This document shows positions 1 to 8,006 of a stretch of DNA of 11,802 bases, one piece after another (position 1 is the first letter of the stretch; each line of letters begins with the position of its first letter). The notes beneath the pieces were generated by a model. That model searched no databases, was not told where the DNA came from, and was given only the letters and a program-made list of their open reading frames with translations. Where the stretch lies: positions 1 to 11,802 of the forward strand of contig JAEDLZ010000038.1 of NCBI GenBank assembly GCA_016303265.1, read 5' to 3'. Both the position numbers and the translations under genes were made by a program. This stretch comes from Clostridiales bacterium (GTDB lineage: Bacteria > Bacillota > Clostridia > Monoglobales > Monoglobaceae).

Positions 1-1
1 G

Positions 2-3000
2 CCTGTGGGTAACTACAATAAACTGAGTATTTTCCGAGTACTTTCTTAAATAATCGGCATATCGGCTTACATTAACATCATCAAGCGCCGCTTCAATTTC
101 ATCAAGAATACAAAAAGGGGTAGGACGGACATTGAGTATTGCAAACAATAATGCAATGGCTGTAAGCGCCCGCTCGCCGCCTGATAAAAGCGAAAGTCTT
201 TGCAATTTTTTCCCCGGCGGCTGTGCCTCAATTTCAATTCCGCTCTCTAAGAGGTTATCCGGGTCGGCAAGGCTTAAGTTTGCCTTTCCCCCGCCGAACA
301 GTTCCGCAAATACCTTGTTAAAGTTGCGGTTAATAATTTCAAACTGCTCCGCAAATTGCTTCTTCATAACCGTCAGCATCTCGTTTATCACCTTTTCAAG
401 GTCCGCTTTTGCCTTTTCCAGGTCATTGGTCTGCACAAGAAGAAAATCGTATCTCTCCTTTATTTCACGGTAACTCTCAATTGCGTCTATGTTTATATTC
501 CCGAGATTTTTAATCTTGCCCTTAAGGGACGCTATATCCTTTTCGGCATTCTTAAGGTCGGCATTTTCGTCCGCTATCTCTGCCGCCGTAAGATATGTAA
601 GCTCATATTCCTCCCAAAGACGGGAAAAAATTCCTTCAAGCTCGGATTCGTTTTTTGCCTTATTTGTTTCTATTCTTGCCTTCTGTCTGCTAAGACCGAG
701 CATAGTGTCGTTTGTTCCGGTAATATCCTTTTGGATTCCTCTGATTTTTTCCTCAGCCTCCGCCTTCTGCTTCGTAAGCTGCTTAATCCTGTCCTCCGTT
801 TCCTTTGTGCTTACTCTTAGATTCTCGATTCCGGTTTTGCTTGACTCAATTTCATTCTGCGCAATTTTAATTTTATTTTCAAGCTCCGCTTTTTCGTTCC
901 CCGCTTTTTCCGTTCTTTCGGCAATTTGCTTTATGTCGTTTCCCGCCGCCCAGACTTTTTCCTTTCGGGTTTCGATGTCCTTAATGCACGAATTTTCGGC
1001 AATAGTAAGCTCAAGCAGCTTATCGTCTGCATTTCTTGACGCCTTAAGTAAGTCGTCAAAGCCCTGCTGTTCAGCTGCCGCTTTTTTTTCAAGCGCTGAA
1101 ATTTTCCGCTCAATTTCAGAGATATTGTTTCTGCGTTCTTCGTTACTTTTTTCTATTTTTTCAATATTTTCGTTAATGGTTGATATTTCGCTCTCGATCT
1201 GATTTTTTGAGCTTGTTACACTTGACAAAAAGCTGTTATAGTGCTCATAATCGGACTTTACTTTAATGAAATTGTCATTGACGGCGGAAAGCTCCTTATT
1301 GGTAAGTTCAAGGCTTTCCGTATCTGTACGGATTTTCTTATTTTCAATTTCTATTTTTTCACGGCAGGAGGCACGCTTATTACTCAGCTCTTCAATTTCT
1401 GTTTTGAGCGCCTCAATCTCAGCGGTTCTGGACAAAAACCCGCCGGACTTATTGAAGCTGCCGCCTGTCATAGCACCGCCCGTCTGCATAACTTCACCCG
1501 AAAGACTGACAATTTTAATCTTATAGTCACAGCGTTTTGCGATTTTTATTGCGCTGTCAATGTTATCGGCAATAACAATGGCGCCCAAAAGGTTTTTCTT
1601 TATGGCTTCGTATTTTCCGTCTACTTCAACCAGATTGGAAGCAATATCAATATATCCATCCATATCCCTGATTTTTGATACATCCGCCGTTCTCGGCTTA
1701 ACCGCCGCAACGGGCAAAAAGGTAGCGCGCCCAGCCTTCCGACTCTTAAGATACTCGATTGCCTTCTTTGCATCCTGCTCGGTTTCAACAACTATATTCT
1801 GTCCTGCATTTCCCAAAGCGGTATCTATCGCAACCGTATATTCTTTTTTTACCTTAGCCAGTCTTGCAAAAGGTCCGTAAATTCTCACTCCGCTCAGTTT
1901 GCCGTCCCTTGCGCCGTTCATAACGGATTTTACGCTTCCGGAAAAGCCGTCGAAGCCCTTTTCCATTTCCTCCAGAACATTTTTCCTTGAAATTTTCTCA
2001 TTAAGCTGTGACGATATTTCCTCCGCTTCGGCAAGAAGCCTGCGGTGCGCATTATTTTTTTCGTCAATTTCATTTTGCAGAGAGTTACGGGCATTCTCAA
2101 GACTTTTGAGTTTGCCTTCGCTTTTAGCAAGCTCCGTTTCCATCGTTCTGACATTTTCGCAAAGCCTTTCATAATCTTTTGTTTTTTCAGAAAGTTCCTT
2201 TTCGGCAGCGCTTAGTCTTTCCGCAAAATTATTTTTAAGTATATCGGAATTGGCTATTCGCTCCTTTTCTCTGTTTATTTCCGCACCCTTTTCAATAATT
2301 TCCGTCTTAATATCTTCTATAACCGTGTTTTTTGTTGCCGATAATTCTCCTAACTTCTCAATTTCTTTCTCCTGTCTTTCCTTGGACTCTTTTATTTCCG
2401 CGGCTTTAAGCTCAAATTTTTCAAGCTCCTCCTCAAGTCCGGCAAGCCTGATTTCTGCCGTTTTTGCCTCCTCAATGCAGCGGTTCAAATCTTCGTCAAT
2501 TTTTAATATGCTTTCCTCATAATGTCCTATATCCGCCGTTAAAACATTGATTTTGCTGCTGGAATCGCCTATACTGCCGATAATGCTCTTTTCGTTTTCC
2601 CGGCACGCTTCTGTTTCGGCGTCCCACCGGGCAATATTTTCATAGATTTCATTGACCTTTTTTTCATTTTCCTCCACCGCTGTACGGATTTTATCTATTT
2701 CTTCGTCGGTTTCGGAAAGATTTTTAGACAGTATTTCAATTTCTGCCTTCAGTTTATCAATTTTAACCACCGAAAGATTGACCTCAACTGCTTTAAGCTC
2801 ATCCCGCAGCTTAAGATATTTTTTTGCCTTCTCCGACTGCTCGTAAAGAGGTTCTATCTGATTCTCAAGCTCCGACATAATATCCTTGACGCGCCTTAAA
2901 TTATCCGTAGTATTTTCAAGCTTTCTCTCCGCCTCATTTTTCCGGTATTTATACTTGGTTATCCCTGCCGCTTCTTCAAATATCTGACGGCGGTCCTCGG

Positions 3001-3460
3001 ATTTATTGCTGAGGATTTCGTCGATTTTTCCCTGTCCGATAATGGAATATCCCTCGCGGCCAAGCCCTGTATCCATAAACAGTTCGTGAATATCTTTAAG
3101 GCGGCAGCCGACACGGTTAATAAAATATTCACCCTCGCCGCTCCTGTATACCCGCCTTGTTACGGTAATTTCTTCATAATCCAACGGAAAAAATCCCCGG
3201 GAATTGTCAAGGGTCAGGGAAACCTCCGCAAAGCCCATTGCTTTGCGGCTTTGCGTGCCCGAAAATATAACATCCTCCATTTTGCTTCCCCGGAGTGTTT
3301 TTATGCTCTGCTCTCCCATAACCCATCTTATTGCGTCGGAAATATTACTTTTTCCCGAGCCGTTAGGTCCGACAATCGCCGTTATACCAGGATTAAAATC
3401 CAGATAAATTTTATCCGCAAAGGATTTAAACCCCTGCATTTCAACGCTCTTTAACAGCAT
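2..3460 (-). CDS. smc: Chromosome segregation ATPase SMC (3' end beyond the left edge)
   Basis: SMC is the ATPase core of the bacterial condensin (with ScpA and ScpB), which loads on DNA near the origin and helps fold and separate sister chromosomes. I read the whole frame and found no stop: 1153 codons are visible, and the family is usually about 1180-1190 residues, so only a short C-terminal tail is missing. The N-terminal head has Walker A GPNGSGKS at residues 31-38. Long charged coiled coils flank a hinge at about 520-680, containing GRATFLP and the glycine-rich TGGAMTGGS (around 665-673). The C-terminal head has the signature LSGGER at 1092-1097, Walker B with LDEIEAALDD (D1120, E1121) and the H-loop His1152. 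The start is fixed by an in-frame TAG two codons upstream and by an AAAGGAG site 8 bases before the ATG. It begins 3 bases after the ABC-F stop, so it is probably translationally coupled. Identification is very secure. Confidence 0.98.
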   Translation of the reverse strand, partial: MLLKSVEMQGFKSFADKIYLDFNPGITAIVGPNGSGKSNISDAIRWVMGEQSIKTLRGSKMEDVIFSGTQSRKAMGFAEVSLTLDNSRGFFPLDYEEITVTRRVYRSGEGEYFINRVGCRLKDIHELFMDTGLGREGYSIIGQGKIDEILSNKSEDRRQIFEEAAGITKYKYRKNEAERKLENTTDNLRRVKDIMSELENQIEPLYEQSEKAKKYLKLRDELKAVEVNLSVVKIDKLKAEIEILSKNLSETDEEIDKIRTAVEENEKKVNEIYENIARWDAETEACRENEKSIIGSIGDSSSKINVLTADIGHYEESILKIDEDLNRCIEEAKTAEIRLAGLEEELEKFELKAAEIKESKERQEKEIEKLGELSATKNTVIEDIKTEIIEKGAEINREKERIANSDILKNNFAERLSAAEKELSEKTKDYERLCENVRTMETELAKSEGKLKSLENARNSLQNEIDEKNNAHRRLLAEAEEISSQLNEKISRKNVLEEMEKGFDGFSGSVKSVMNGARDGKLSGVRIYGPFARLAKVKKEYTVAIDTALGNAGQNIVVETEQDAKKAIEYLKSRKAGRATFLPVAAVKPRTADVSKIRDMDGYIDIASNLVEVDGKYEAIKKNLLGAIVIADNIDSAIKIAKRCDYKIKIVSLSGEVMQTGGAMTGGSFNKSGGFLSRTAEIEALKTEIEELSNKRASCREKIEIENKKIRTDTESLELTNKELSAVNDNFIKVKSDYEHYNSFLSSVTSSKNQIESEISTINENIEKIEKSNEERRNNISEIERKISALEKKAAAEQQGFDDLLKASRNADDKLLELTIAENSCIKDIETRKEKVWAAGNDIKQIAERTEKAGNEKAELENKIKIAQNEIESSKTGIENLRVSTKETEDRIKQLTKQKAEAEEKIRGIQKDITGTNDTMLGLSRQKARIETNKAKNESELEGIFSRLWEEYELTYLTAAEIADENADLKNAEKDIASLKGKIKNLGNINIDAIESYREIKERYDFLLVQTNDLEKAKADLEKVINEMLTVMKKQFAEQFEIINRNFNKVFAELFGGGKANLSLADPDNLLESGIEIEAQPPGKKLQRLSLLSGGERALTAIALLFAILNVRPTPFCILDEIEAALDDVNVSRYADYLRKYSENTQFIVVTHR

Positions 3461-3463
3461 AGC

Positions 3464-5398
3464 CTACTCTCCTTTCAAATCTTCCGTTTCTTCGGAAAGC
3501 TTTGTCCACTCCTCGTAATATTCCTCAATCTTCTGCTTGTATTCTTCCATTTCCTTGCACTTTTCGGTCATCAGGACATAGTCCGAAAAAACTTCTTCCG
3601 ACGCAATTTCCTCTTCAAGCTGCCGCACCGTATTCTCCGTTTCCTCAATAATGCTTTCCAGCTCTTTAATGCGATTTTTTCGTATCACTTCAATTCGCCG
3701 CTGTTCTTTCGTCCGATAGTTTGTTCCCGGCTTCTTTTCTTTATTTTTTTCCGGCTTAGCTTCGGTTTTATCACTTTGGGCAAGGAAAGCTTTTCTCGCC
3801 CTATAATCCTCATAAACGCCGTCGTAAATCTTTGCGCCGTCACTTTCGATTTCCACAATCTTGTCAGGCACTTTATTCAAAAGATACCGGTCATGGGACA
3901 CAAAAATAAGAGTTCCTTTGTAATCTTTCAGTGCTTTTTCCAGCACTTCTTTTGATGCCAAGTCCAGATGATTTGTAGGCTCATCCATAATTATTACATT
4001 CGCCTTTTCGAGCATAATAATGCAAAACGCAAGCTTTGCCCTCTCTCCGCCGCTTATAACCCTGACAGGTTTATAAACATCATCTTTCGTAAGCAAAACA
4101 CTGCCCAATGCTTTTCGTATATCCGTTTCACTTACGGAGGGAAATCTGTCCCATAACTCATCTATTGCAATTTTTTCCTGATTTATATTGAGATTTTCCT
4201 GTTCGTAATAGCTTAAAGTAACATTCTTTCCCCATTCCACAGTACCCTTGTAGTAAGGTATTATTCCCTGAATGGTTTTGAGAAATGAGGATTTTCCTAT
4301 TCCGTTATCGCCGATAATAGCAATTTTTTCGCCTTTTCGTATGTGAAGATTTATATTTCGGCACAGTACCTTCTTCTCCCCGCCGACACAAACATCCAAA
4401 TCCGAAACCTTAAGGACATCCTTATACGGCTCCTTAATAATATCAAATCTCAGCCGCATGGTTTTCAACTCACCGTCGGGCTTTTCTATAAGCTCCATAT
4501 TTTCAAGTGCCTTTATTCTCGACTTCGCACTGTTTGAGGTGGAGGCTCTTGCAAGATTTTTGTCAATATAAGTCTGCATACGGGCAATCTCTGCCTGCTG
4601 AGCGTCATATTCCTTTTGAAGTCTTATCCGCCGCTCCTCCTTTTGCGTAAGGAATTGGGAATAGTTGCCCTTATATGAAACTATCCGTCCCCGCTCAAGC
4701 TCAAACACCGTATTAACTATCTTATCAAGAAAATAACGGTCATGTGATACGACAAGGATGCCGCCGTTATAATTTACAAGATAATCTTCAAGCCAGCTCA
4801 GCGTCTTGAAATCCAAATGATTTGTAGGCTCGTCCAATATAAGAAGATTTGGCTCTTTAAGCAACAGCCTTGCTATGGCAAGCCGTGTCTTTTCGCCGCC
4901 CGACAAGGTGCTTATCACCGTATTTAAATCCTTGTCCGAAAAGCCCATCCCGTTTAATACCGTCATAATCTTAACATCAATATTATAGCCGTCGCGGCTG
5001 TCAATAATCGCCTGGCATTTTGCATACTTTCCCGCAGCGGTTTTATATTCGCTGCTTTCCCTGTCGGAAATACGGCTCATCTCCTCTCCAAGCTCTTCCA
5101 TCCTCTTCTGAGCCGCAAGGACATCGGAAAACACTTTTCGCATTTCATCGATAATCGTGCTCTCCCTTTCAAGCCCGCTGTTCTGTTTCAGGAAACCTAC
5201 GGACAGTCTGTCACTTTTGTATATACTTCCTTCTTCGTAATCAAGTTTGCCCGTAATTATATCAAGCAGGGTTGATTTCCCCGCTCCGTTGACGCCAATA
5301 AGACCATAGCGGCCTCTCTCCTCTATGGTCATATTGACATTGTTTAATATTCTTCTTTCTCCGAAATTTTTACAAAGGCCTTCAATTGAAATCAGCAT
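3464..5398 (-). CDS. ABC-F family ATPase, YdiF/Uup-like, two ABC domains
   Basis: This 644-residue protein has two ATP-binding cassettes and no membrane segments, the layout of ABC-F proteins. These bind the ribosomal E site and act on stalled or antibiotic-bound ribosomes rather than transporting anything. Domain 1 has Walker A GVNGAGKS (35-42), signature LSGGEK (165-170) and Walker B LLILDEPTNHLD (185-196). Domain 2 has Walker A GDNGIGKS (363-370), signature ISGGER (448-453) and DEPTNHLD (472-479). The charged linker at about 245-330 corresponds to the interdomain arm (ABC_tran_Xtn type). A Lys/Glu-rich C-terminal extension from about 540, predicted coiled coil, matches YdiF/Uup-like members in length. 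The start is an ATG with a moderate site, GAGGGA, 8 bases upstream, 5 bases after the gamma-subunit stop. The family call is secure. Whether it confers antibiotic resistance or is housekeeping cannot be told, although the C-terminal extension and operon position favour housekeeping. Confidence 0.93.
   Translation of the reverse strand: MLISIEGLCKNFGERRILNNVNMTIEERGRYGLIGVNGAGKSTLLDIITGKLDYEEGSIYKSDRLSVGFLKQNSGLERESTIIDEMRKVFSDVLAAQKRMEELGEEMSRISDRESSEYKTAAGKYAKCQAIIDSRDGYNIDVKIMTVLNGMGFSDKDLNTVISTLSGGEKTRLAIARLLLKEPNLLILDEPTNHLDFKTLSWLEDYLVNYNGGILVVSHDRYFLDKIVNTVFELERGRIVSYKGNYSQFLTQKEERRIRLQKEYDAQQAEIARMQTYIDKNLARASTSNSAKSRIKALENMELIEKPDGELKTMRLRFDIIKEPYKDVLKVSDLDVCVGGEKKVLCRNINLHIRKGEKIAIIGDNGIGKSSFLKTIQGIIPYYKGTVEWGKNVTLSYYEQENLNINQEKIAIDELWDRFPSVSETDIRKALGSVLLTKDDVYKPVRVISGGERAKLAFCIIMLEKANVIIMDEPTNHLDLASKEVLEKALKDYKGTLIFVSHDRYLLNKVPDKIVEIESDGAKIYDGVYEDYRARKAFLAQSDKTEAKPEKNKEKKPGTNYRTKEQRRIEVIRKNRIKELESIIEETENTVRQLEEEIASEEVFSDYVLMTEKCKEMEEYKQKIEEYYEEWTKLSEETEDLKGE
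3469..3475 (-). promoter_or_regulatory. Ribosome binding site of smc inside the end of the ABC-F gene
   Basis: On the minus strand AAAGGAG lies 8 bases before the smc ATG and wholly within the last codons of the upstream ABC-F gene. This supports the ATG at 3460 as the start and suggests that smc translation is coupled to the gene before it. Confidence 0.8.
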
Positions 5399-5403
5399 TA
5401 AAT

Positions 5404-5937
5404 CTATCCCTCAAAATTATATCCGGCTTTAAGAGCCTCGATATTAGCTTCAAGCAGTTTTGCTTTAGACTGTGAAATATGGTTTTTTAGGCTTTCCAAA
5501 ACCGTATCAAAGGGAATTTCGCCGTACTGCTTTATGAACTGTCCCACCATAACCATATTGCCAAGCTTTGAATAACCAAGCTCCTCCGCCATTTTCTGCG
5601 CCGGTATGTAAATTGCTTTCACATCGTTTCGCTTTGTTTTAACATCAACATGAACGCTGTCAATTATCATCATTCCGCCGCTTTTGACCGAAGTCTCAAA
5701 TTTTTCAAGGGACGGTTTGTTCATAACAATAATACTGTCCGATTTGGTAATAAGCGGCGAACCGATAGATCCTTCCGACAAAATCACCTGACAATTGCAG
5801 GTTCCGCCTCTCATTTCCGGGCCGTAAGAGGGGAGCCACGAAATATATTTATCGGCGGCAAGACCTGCATACGCTATAACCTTTCCGGCAAACAACACGC
5901 CCTGTCCGCCGAATCCTGCAATAGTAAGCTCCTGCAT
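5404..5937 (-). CDS. 2-oxoacid:ferredoxin oxidoreductase, gamma subunit
   Basis: This is the gamma (catalytic-domain) subunit of a four-subunit 2-oxoacid:ferredoxin oxidoreductase, which converts a 2-oxoacid plus CoA to acyl-CoA and CO2 and passes electrons to ferredoxin. It starts with the family hallmark IAGFGGQGVLFAG, followed by SYGPEMRGGTCNC at about residues 37-49, a conserved stretch of the family. At 177 residues it has the usual length. I chose ATG at 5937, which shares one base with the beta-subunit stop (TAATG), because AAAGGCGG lies 9 bases upstream. A GTG three codons earlier (5946) is open but abuts that site with no spacing. The start overlap implies tight coupling with the beta subunit, as expected for stoichiometric partners. 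The family call is secure; the substrate is not visible from this subunit. Confidence 0.94.
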   Translation of the reverse strand: MQELTIAGFGGQGVLFAGKVIAYAGLAADKYISWLPSYGPEMRGGTCNCQVILSEGSIGSPLITKSDSIIVMNKPSLEKFETSVKSGGMMIIDSVHVDVKTKRNDVKAIYIPAQKMAEELGYSKLGNMVMVGQFIKQYGEIPFDTVLESLKNHISQSKAKLLEANIEALKAGYNFEG

Positions 5938-6695
5938 TACAAACACCCGCCTTTCTCTTTCCTGTTATCACAGTAAACGCCCAGAGGATAGTGCTCCATA
6001 AGGTTATCGCGGAGCCACGACAGAGCCTCCTCAGGCTCTAAGCCCCAGTTCGTAGGACAGGTAGACAAAACCTCTATCAGGGAGAACCCCTCCTTGTTTA
6101 TCTGACATTCAAAGGCTTTTTTTATAGCCTTTTTTGCATTGCTTATATTCTTAATGCTGTCAACAGACACTCTTTCAATATAGGCTGCGCCCTCAACCTG
6201 AGAAAGCATTTCGGAAATTCTTATGGGATAGCCTTGATTTTCAACCTTCCTGCCGTACGGCGTTGTCTGCGTAACCTGCCCGACAAGAGATGTGGGCGCC
6301 ATCTGTCCGCCCGTCATGCCGTAAATTGCATTATTGACGAATATAACCGTTATATTCTCCGACCTTGCAGCGGCATGAACAGTTTCGGCAGTACCTATTG
6401 CGGCAAGGTCGCCGTCACCCTGATATGTGAAAACTATATTATCAGGATGAACCCTTTTTATGCCTGTTGCAACAGCGGGGGCACGGCCGTGGGCCGCCTG
6501 CTGAACATCAAAATTAAAGAAGTCGTACGCTGTAACGCTGCACCCTACCGGAGCAACGCCTATGGTCTTTCCTTCAACGCCGAGTTCATCTATAACTTCA
6601 GCGACCAGTCTGTGTATTATGCCGTGAGTGCAGCCCGGACAATATGTAGTGGAAACATCGCTGAGCGAATGAGGTTTTTCAAATACGGTTTTCAT
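5937..6695 (-). CDS. 2-oxoacid:ferredoxin oxidoreductase, beta subunit (TPP-binding)
   Basis: This 252-residue subunit binds thiamine pyrophosphate and an iron-sulfur cluster and forms the active site with the alpha subunit. The TPP motif is visible as GDGDLAAIG at 93-101 followed about 20 residues later by NNAIYGMTGGQ (121-131), which binds Mg-pyrophosphate. Four cysteines fit the family's cluster ligands: C19 and C22 in YCPGCTHG, C52 in PVGCS and C213 in STCPTNWG. There is no extra ferredoxin domain, which is normal for the four-gene type. The ATG at 6695 has AAAGGAG 9 bases upstream, and the gap to the alpha stop is 17 bases. The closest families are 2-oxoisovalerate (VOR) and 2-oxoglutarate (KOR) enzymes; pyruvate enzymes of this layout are somewhat different. 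The exact substrate cannot be assigned from the sequence by eye. Confidence 0.95.
   Translation of the reverse strand: MKTVFEKPHSLSDVSTTYCPGCTHGIIHRLVAEVIDELGVEGKTIGVAPVGCSVTAYDFFNFDVQQAAHGRAPAVATGIKRVHPDNIVFTYQGDGDLAAIGTAETVHAAARSENITVIFVNNAIYGMTGGQMAPTSLVGQVTQTTPYGRKVENQGYPIRISEMLSQVEGAAYIERVSVDSIKNISNAKKAIKKAFECQINKEGFSLIEVLSTCPTNWGLEPEEALSWLRDNLMEHYPLGVYCDNRKEKGGCL
5947..5954 (-). promoter_or_regulatory. Ribosome binding site that decides the gamma-subunit start
   Basis: AAAGGCGG on the minus strand sits 9 bases before the ATG at 5937 and directly touches the alternative GTG at 5946. The spacing favours the ATG. The site lies within the last codons of the beta-subunit gene, next to the TAATG stop/start overlap. 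Confidence 0.65.
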
Positions 6696-6712
6696 TATAT
6701 ATTGCTCCTTTC

Positions 6713-7768
6713 TTAGAATAACTTCTTAATTGCTTCAAGTATTTCTTCCTGATTCGGAACCATTCCGCCGGTTCTTCCGTAGAAGCTTACCGAACATTTC
6801 CCGTTTACGGCAAGGCGTACATCCTCAATCATCTGTCCCATGCTGAGCTCAACGCACATAAACTGCTTTGCGGTTTCGCTTCGCTTTGCAAAAATTTTTT
6901 CAGGGAACGGCCAGAGTGTTATGGGACGGATAAGTCCCACCTTAAAGCCTTCCTGCCTTGCAAGTCTTACAGAGGATAATGCGATTCTTGCAACGGTTCC
7001 GTACGCAGCAATTATAACATCTGCGTCCTCCGTGAAGTACTCCTCAAACATAGTTTCCTTCTCTTTTACCTTATCATATCTTTTATACCTGGCAATAACC
7101 TTATTCTCCAGTTCTTCCGGCTTGAGATAAAGAGAATTTATAATATTCTTTTCTCTTTTAAGTCCTGTCCCCGTTGTCGCCCACGGCTTTTCGGGAAGCG
7201 TGCTCTCATCCCGCTTATCAAAAAACTCGACAGGCTCCATCATCTGACCCAGCATACCGTCGCCCATAATCATAGCCGGCATACGGTATTCATCCGCCTT
7301 ATCAAACGCCTTTGCGGTAAGGGTCACAATTTCCTGAACAGAGGACGGTGCATAAACGAGAATCTGATAATCACCGTGACCGCCGCCTCTTGTTGCCTGA
7401 AAATAATCGGACTGAGCGGGCTGAATACCGCCAAGTCCCGGTCCGCCACGAACTATATCAACAATAACGCAGGGAAGATCCGCGCCCGCTATGTATGAAA
7501 TACCTTCAGATTTAAGGCTAATGCCGGGGCTGGATGAACTCGTCATAACTCTCGCTCCTGCGCCGGCCGCGCCGTAAACCATATTTATAGCGGCAACTTC
7601 GCTCTCCGCCTGCAAAAATACTCCGTTATTTTTCGGCATCTGCTTTGCCATATATGCCGCAAGCTCCGTTTGGGGCGTTATCGGATAACCGAAGAAAAAT
7701 CTGCATCCGCTCCGCATCGCGGCCTCCGCCAAAGCCTCGTTGCCCTTCATTAAAAATCTTTCACTCAT
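6713..7768 (-). CDS. vorB: 2-oxoacid:ferredoxin oxidoreductase, alpha subunit (VorB-like)
   Basis: The alpha subunit carries the second half of the thiamine active site. Visible family motifs are GYPITPQTE at residues 27-35, the conserved EVAAINMVYGAAGAGAR region with its upstream Glu around 57-76, the TSSSSPGISLK loop that follows, and RGGPGLGG. The C-terminal third, from about 245, matches the transketolase C-terminal-like domain. Length (351 residues) and motif style resemble proteins annotated as 2-ketoisovalerate:ferredoxin oxidoreductase VorB in Clostridia, which oxidise branched-chain 2-oxoacids from amino-acid breakdown or run in reverse for synthesis. A 2-oxoglutarate enzyme is the main alternative, so the symbol is tentative. 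The ATG at 7768 is preferred over an upstream in-frame TTG (7774) because AAGGAGG lies 7 bases before the ATG but only 1 base before the TTG. The gene starts 12 bases after the ferredoxin subunit stop. Confidence 0.93.
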   Translation of the reverse strand: MSERFLMKGNEALAEAAMRSGCRFFFGYPITPQTELAAYMAKQMPKNNGVFLQAESEVAAINMVYGAAGAGARVMTSSSSPGISLKSEGISYIAGADLPCVIVDIVRGGPGLGGIQPAQSDYFQATRGGGHGDYQILVYAPSSVQEIVTLTAKAFDKADEYRMPAMIMGDGMLGQMMEPVEFFDKRDESTLPEKPWATTGTGLKREKNIINSLYLKPEELENKVIARYKRYDKVKEKETMFEEYFTEDADVIIAAYGTVARIALSSVRLARQEGFKVGLIRPITLWPFPEKIFAKRSETAKQFMCVELSMGQMIEDVRLAVNGKCSVSFYGRTGGMVPNQEEILEAIKKLF

Positions 7769-7775
7769 CTTCAAG

Positions 7776-7782
7776 CCTCCTT
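7776..7782 (-). promoter_or_regulatory. Ribosome binding site that decides the alpha-subunit start
   Basis: A perfect AAGGAGG lies 7 bases before the ATG at 7768 and overlaps the TAA stop (7783-7781) of the ferredoxin gene. An upstream TTG at 7774 is only 1 base from it, so the longer reading is unlikely. Confidence 0.85.
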
Positions 7783-7990
7783 AATCCTTCATAACCGTAA
7801 TAACGCAATCGGGACACATTGTTGCGCAAAAAGCACAGCCTATACATTTCTCGGTTTCAATAACCGTTGCCGGATGAAAACCTTTTGCGTTTATTCTATC
7901 TGCTGTCATTGTGACAATATGTTTCGGACATACTGTTGTGCATAGCTTACAGCCCTTGCATTTGTCCTCCTTGAAAATAACCTTTGCCAT
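7781..7990 (-). CDS. 2x[4Fe-4S] ferredoxin-type subunit of the 2-oxoacid oxidoreductase (delta)
   Basis: A 69-residue protein with two classic [4Fe-4S] motifs: C11-x2-C14-x2-C17-x3-C21-P and C49-x2-C52-x2-C55-x3-C59-P. It has an additional Cys62 just after the second motif. This is the delta subunit of four-gene VOR/KOR enzymes, which carries electrons from the thiamine/iron-sulfur centre of the beta subunit to external ferredoxin. It comes first in the four-gene set, directly before alpha, an order common in Clostridia. The ATG has a strong AAAGGGAGG 8 bases upstream, overlapping the stop of the ATPase gene, and the gap from that gene is 16 bases. A free-standing ferredoxin would look similar, but the position makes the subunit role much more likely. 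Confidence 0.93.
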   Translation of the reverse strand: MAKVIFKEDKCKGCKLCTTVCPKHIVTMTADRINAKGFHPATVIETEKCIGCAFCATMCPDCVITVMKD

Positions 7991-8006
7991 AAGTTTGGCC
8001 TCCCTT

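Noticed and set aside
1081..1090. A run of eight A on the minus strand within smc, a possible slippage site.
   Set aside because: The reading frame is intact across it (Glu-Lys-Lys in coiled coil), and no conserved alternative product follows in another frame.
931..2172. Two minus-strand frames (931-1113 and 1930-2172) that could hint at a frameshift in smc.
   Set aside because: They are in a different frame from smc, whose own frame stays open through both places and has intact head and hinge motifs on both sides.
132..3454. Many plus-strand open frames of 60-237 codons across the left third of the window.
   Set aside because: They lie opposite the smc gene, whose minus-strand frame I read from 3460 to the left edge without a stop. 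The plus-strand products are Ser/Phe-rich, as expected from the antisense of Glu/Lys-rich coiled coil, and have no recognisable domain.
6109..6140. Repeated AGCCTTTTTT-like T-rich segments that resemble a terminator.
   Set aside because: They are a direct repeat inside the beta-subunit gene encoding Lys-Lys-Ala repeats, not an inverted repeat with a loop.
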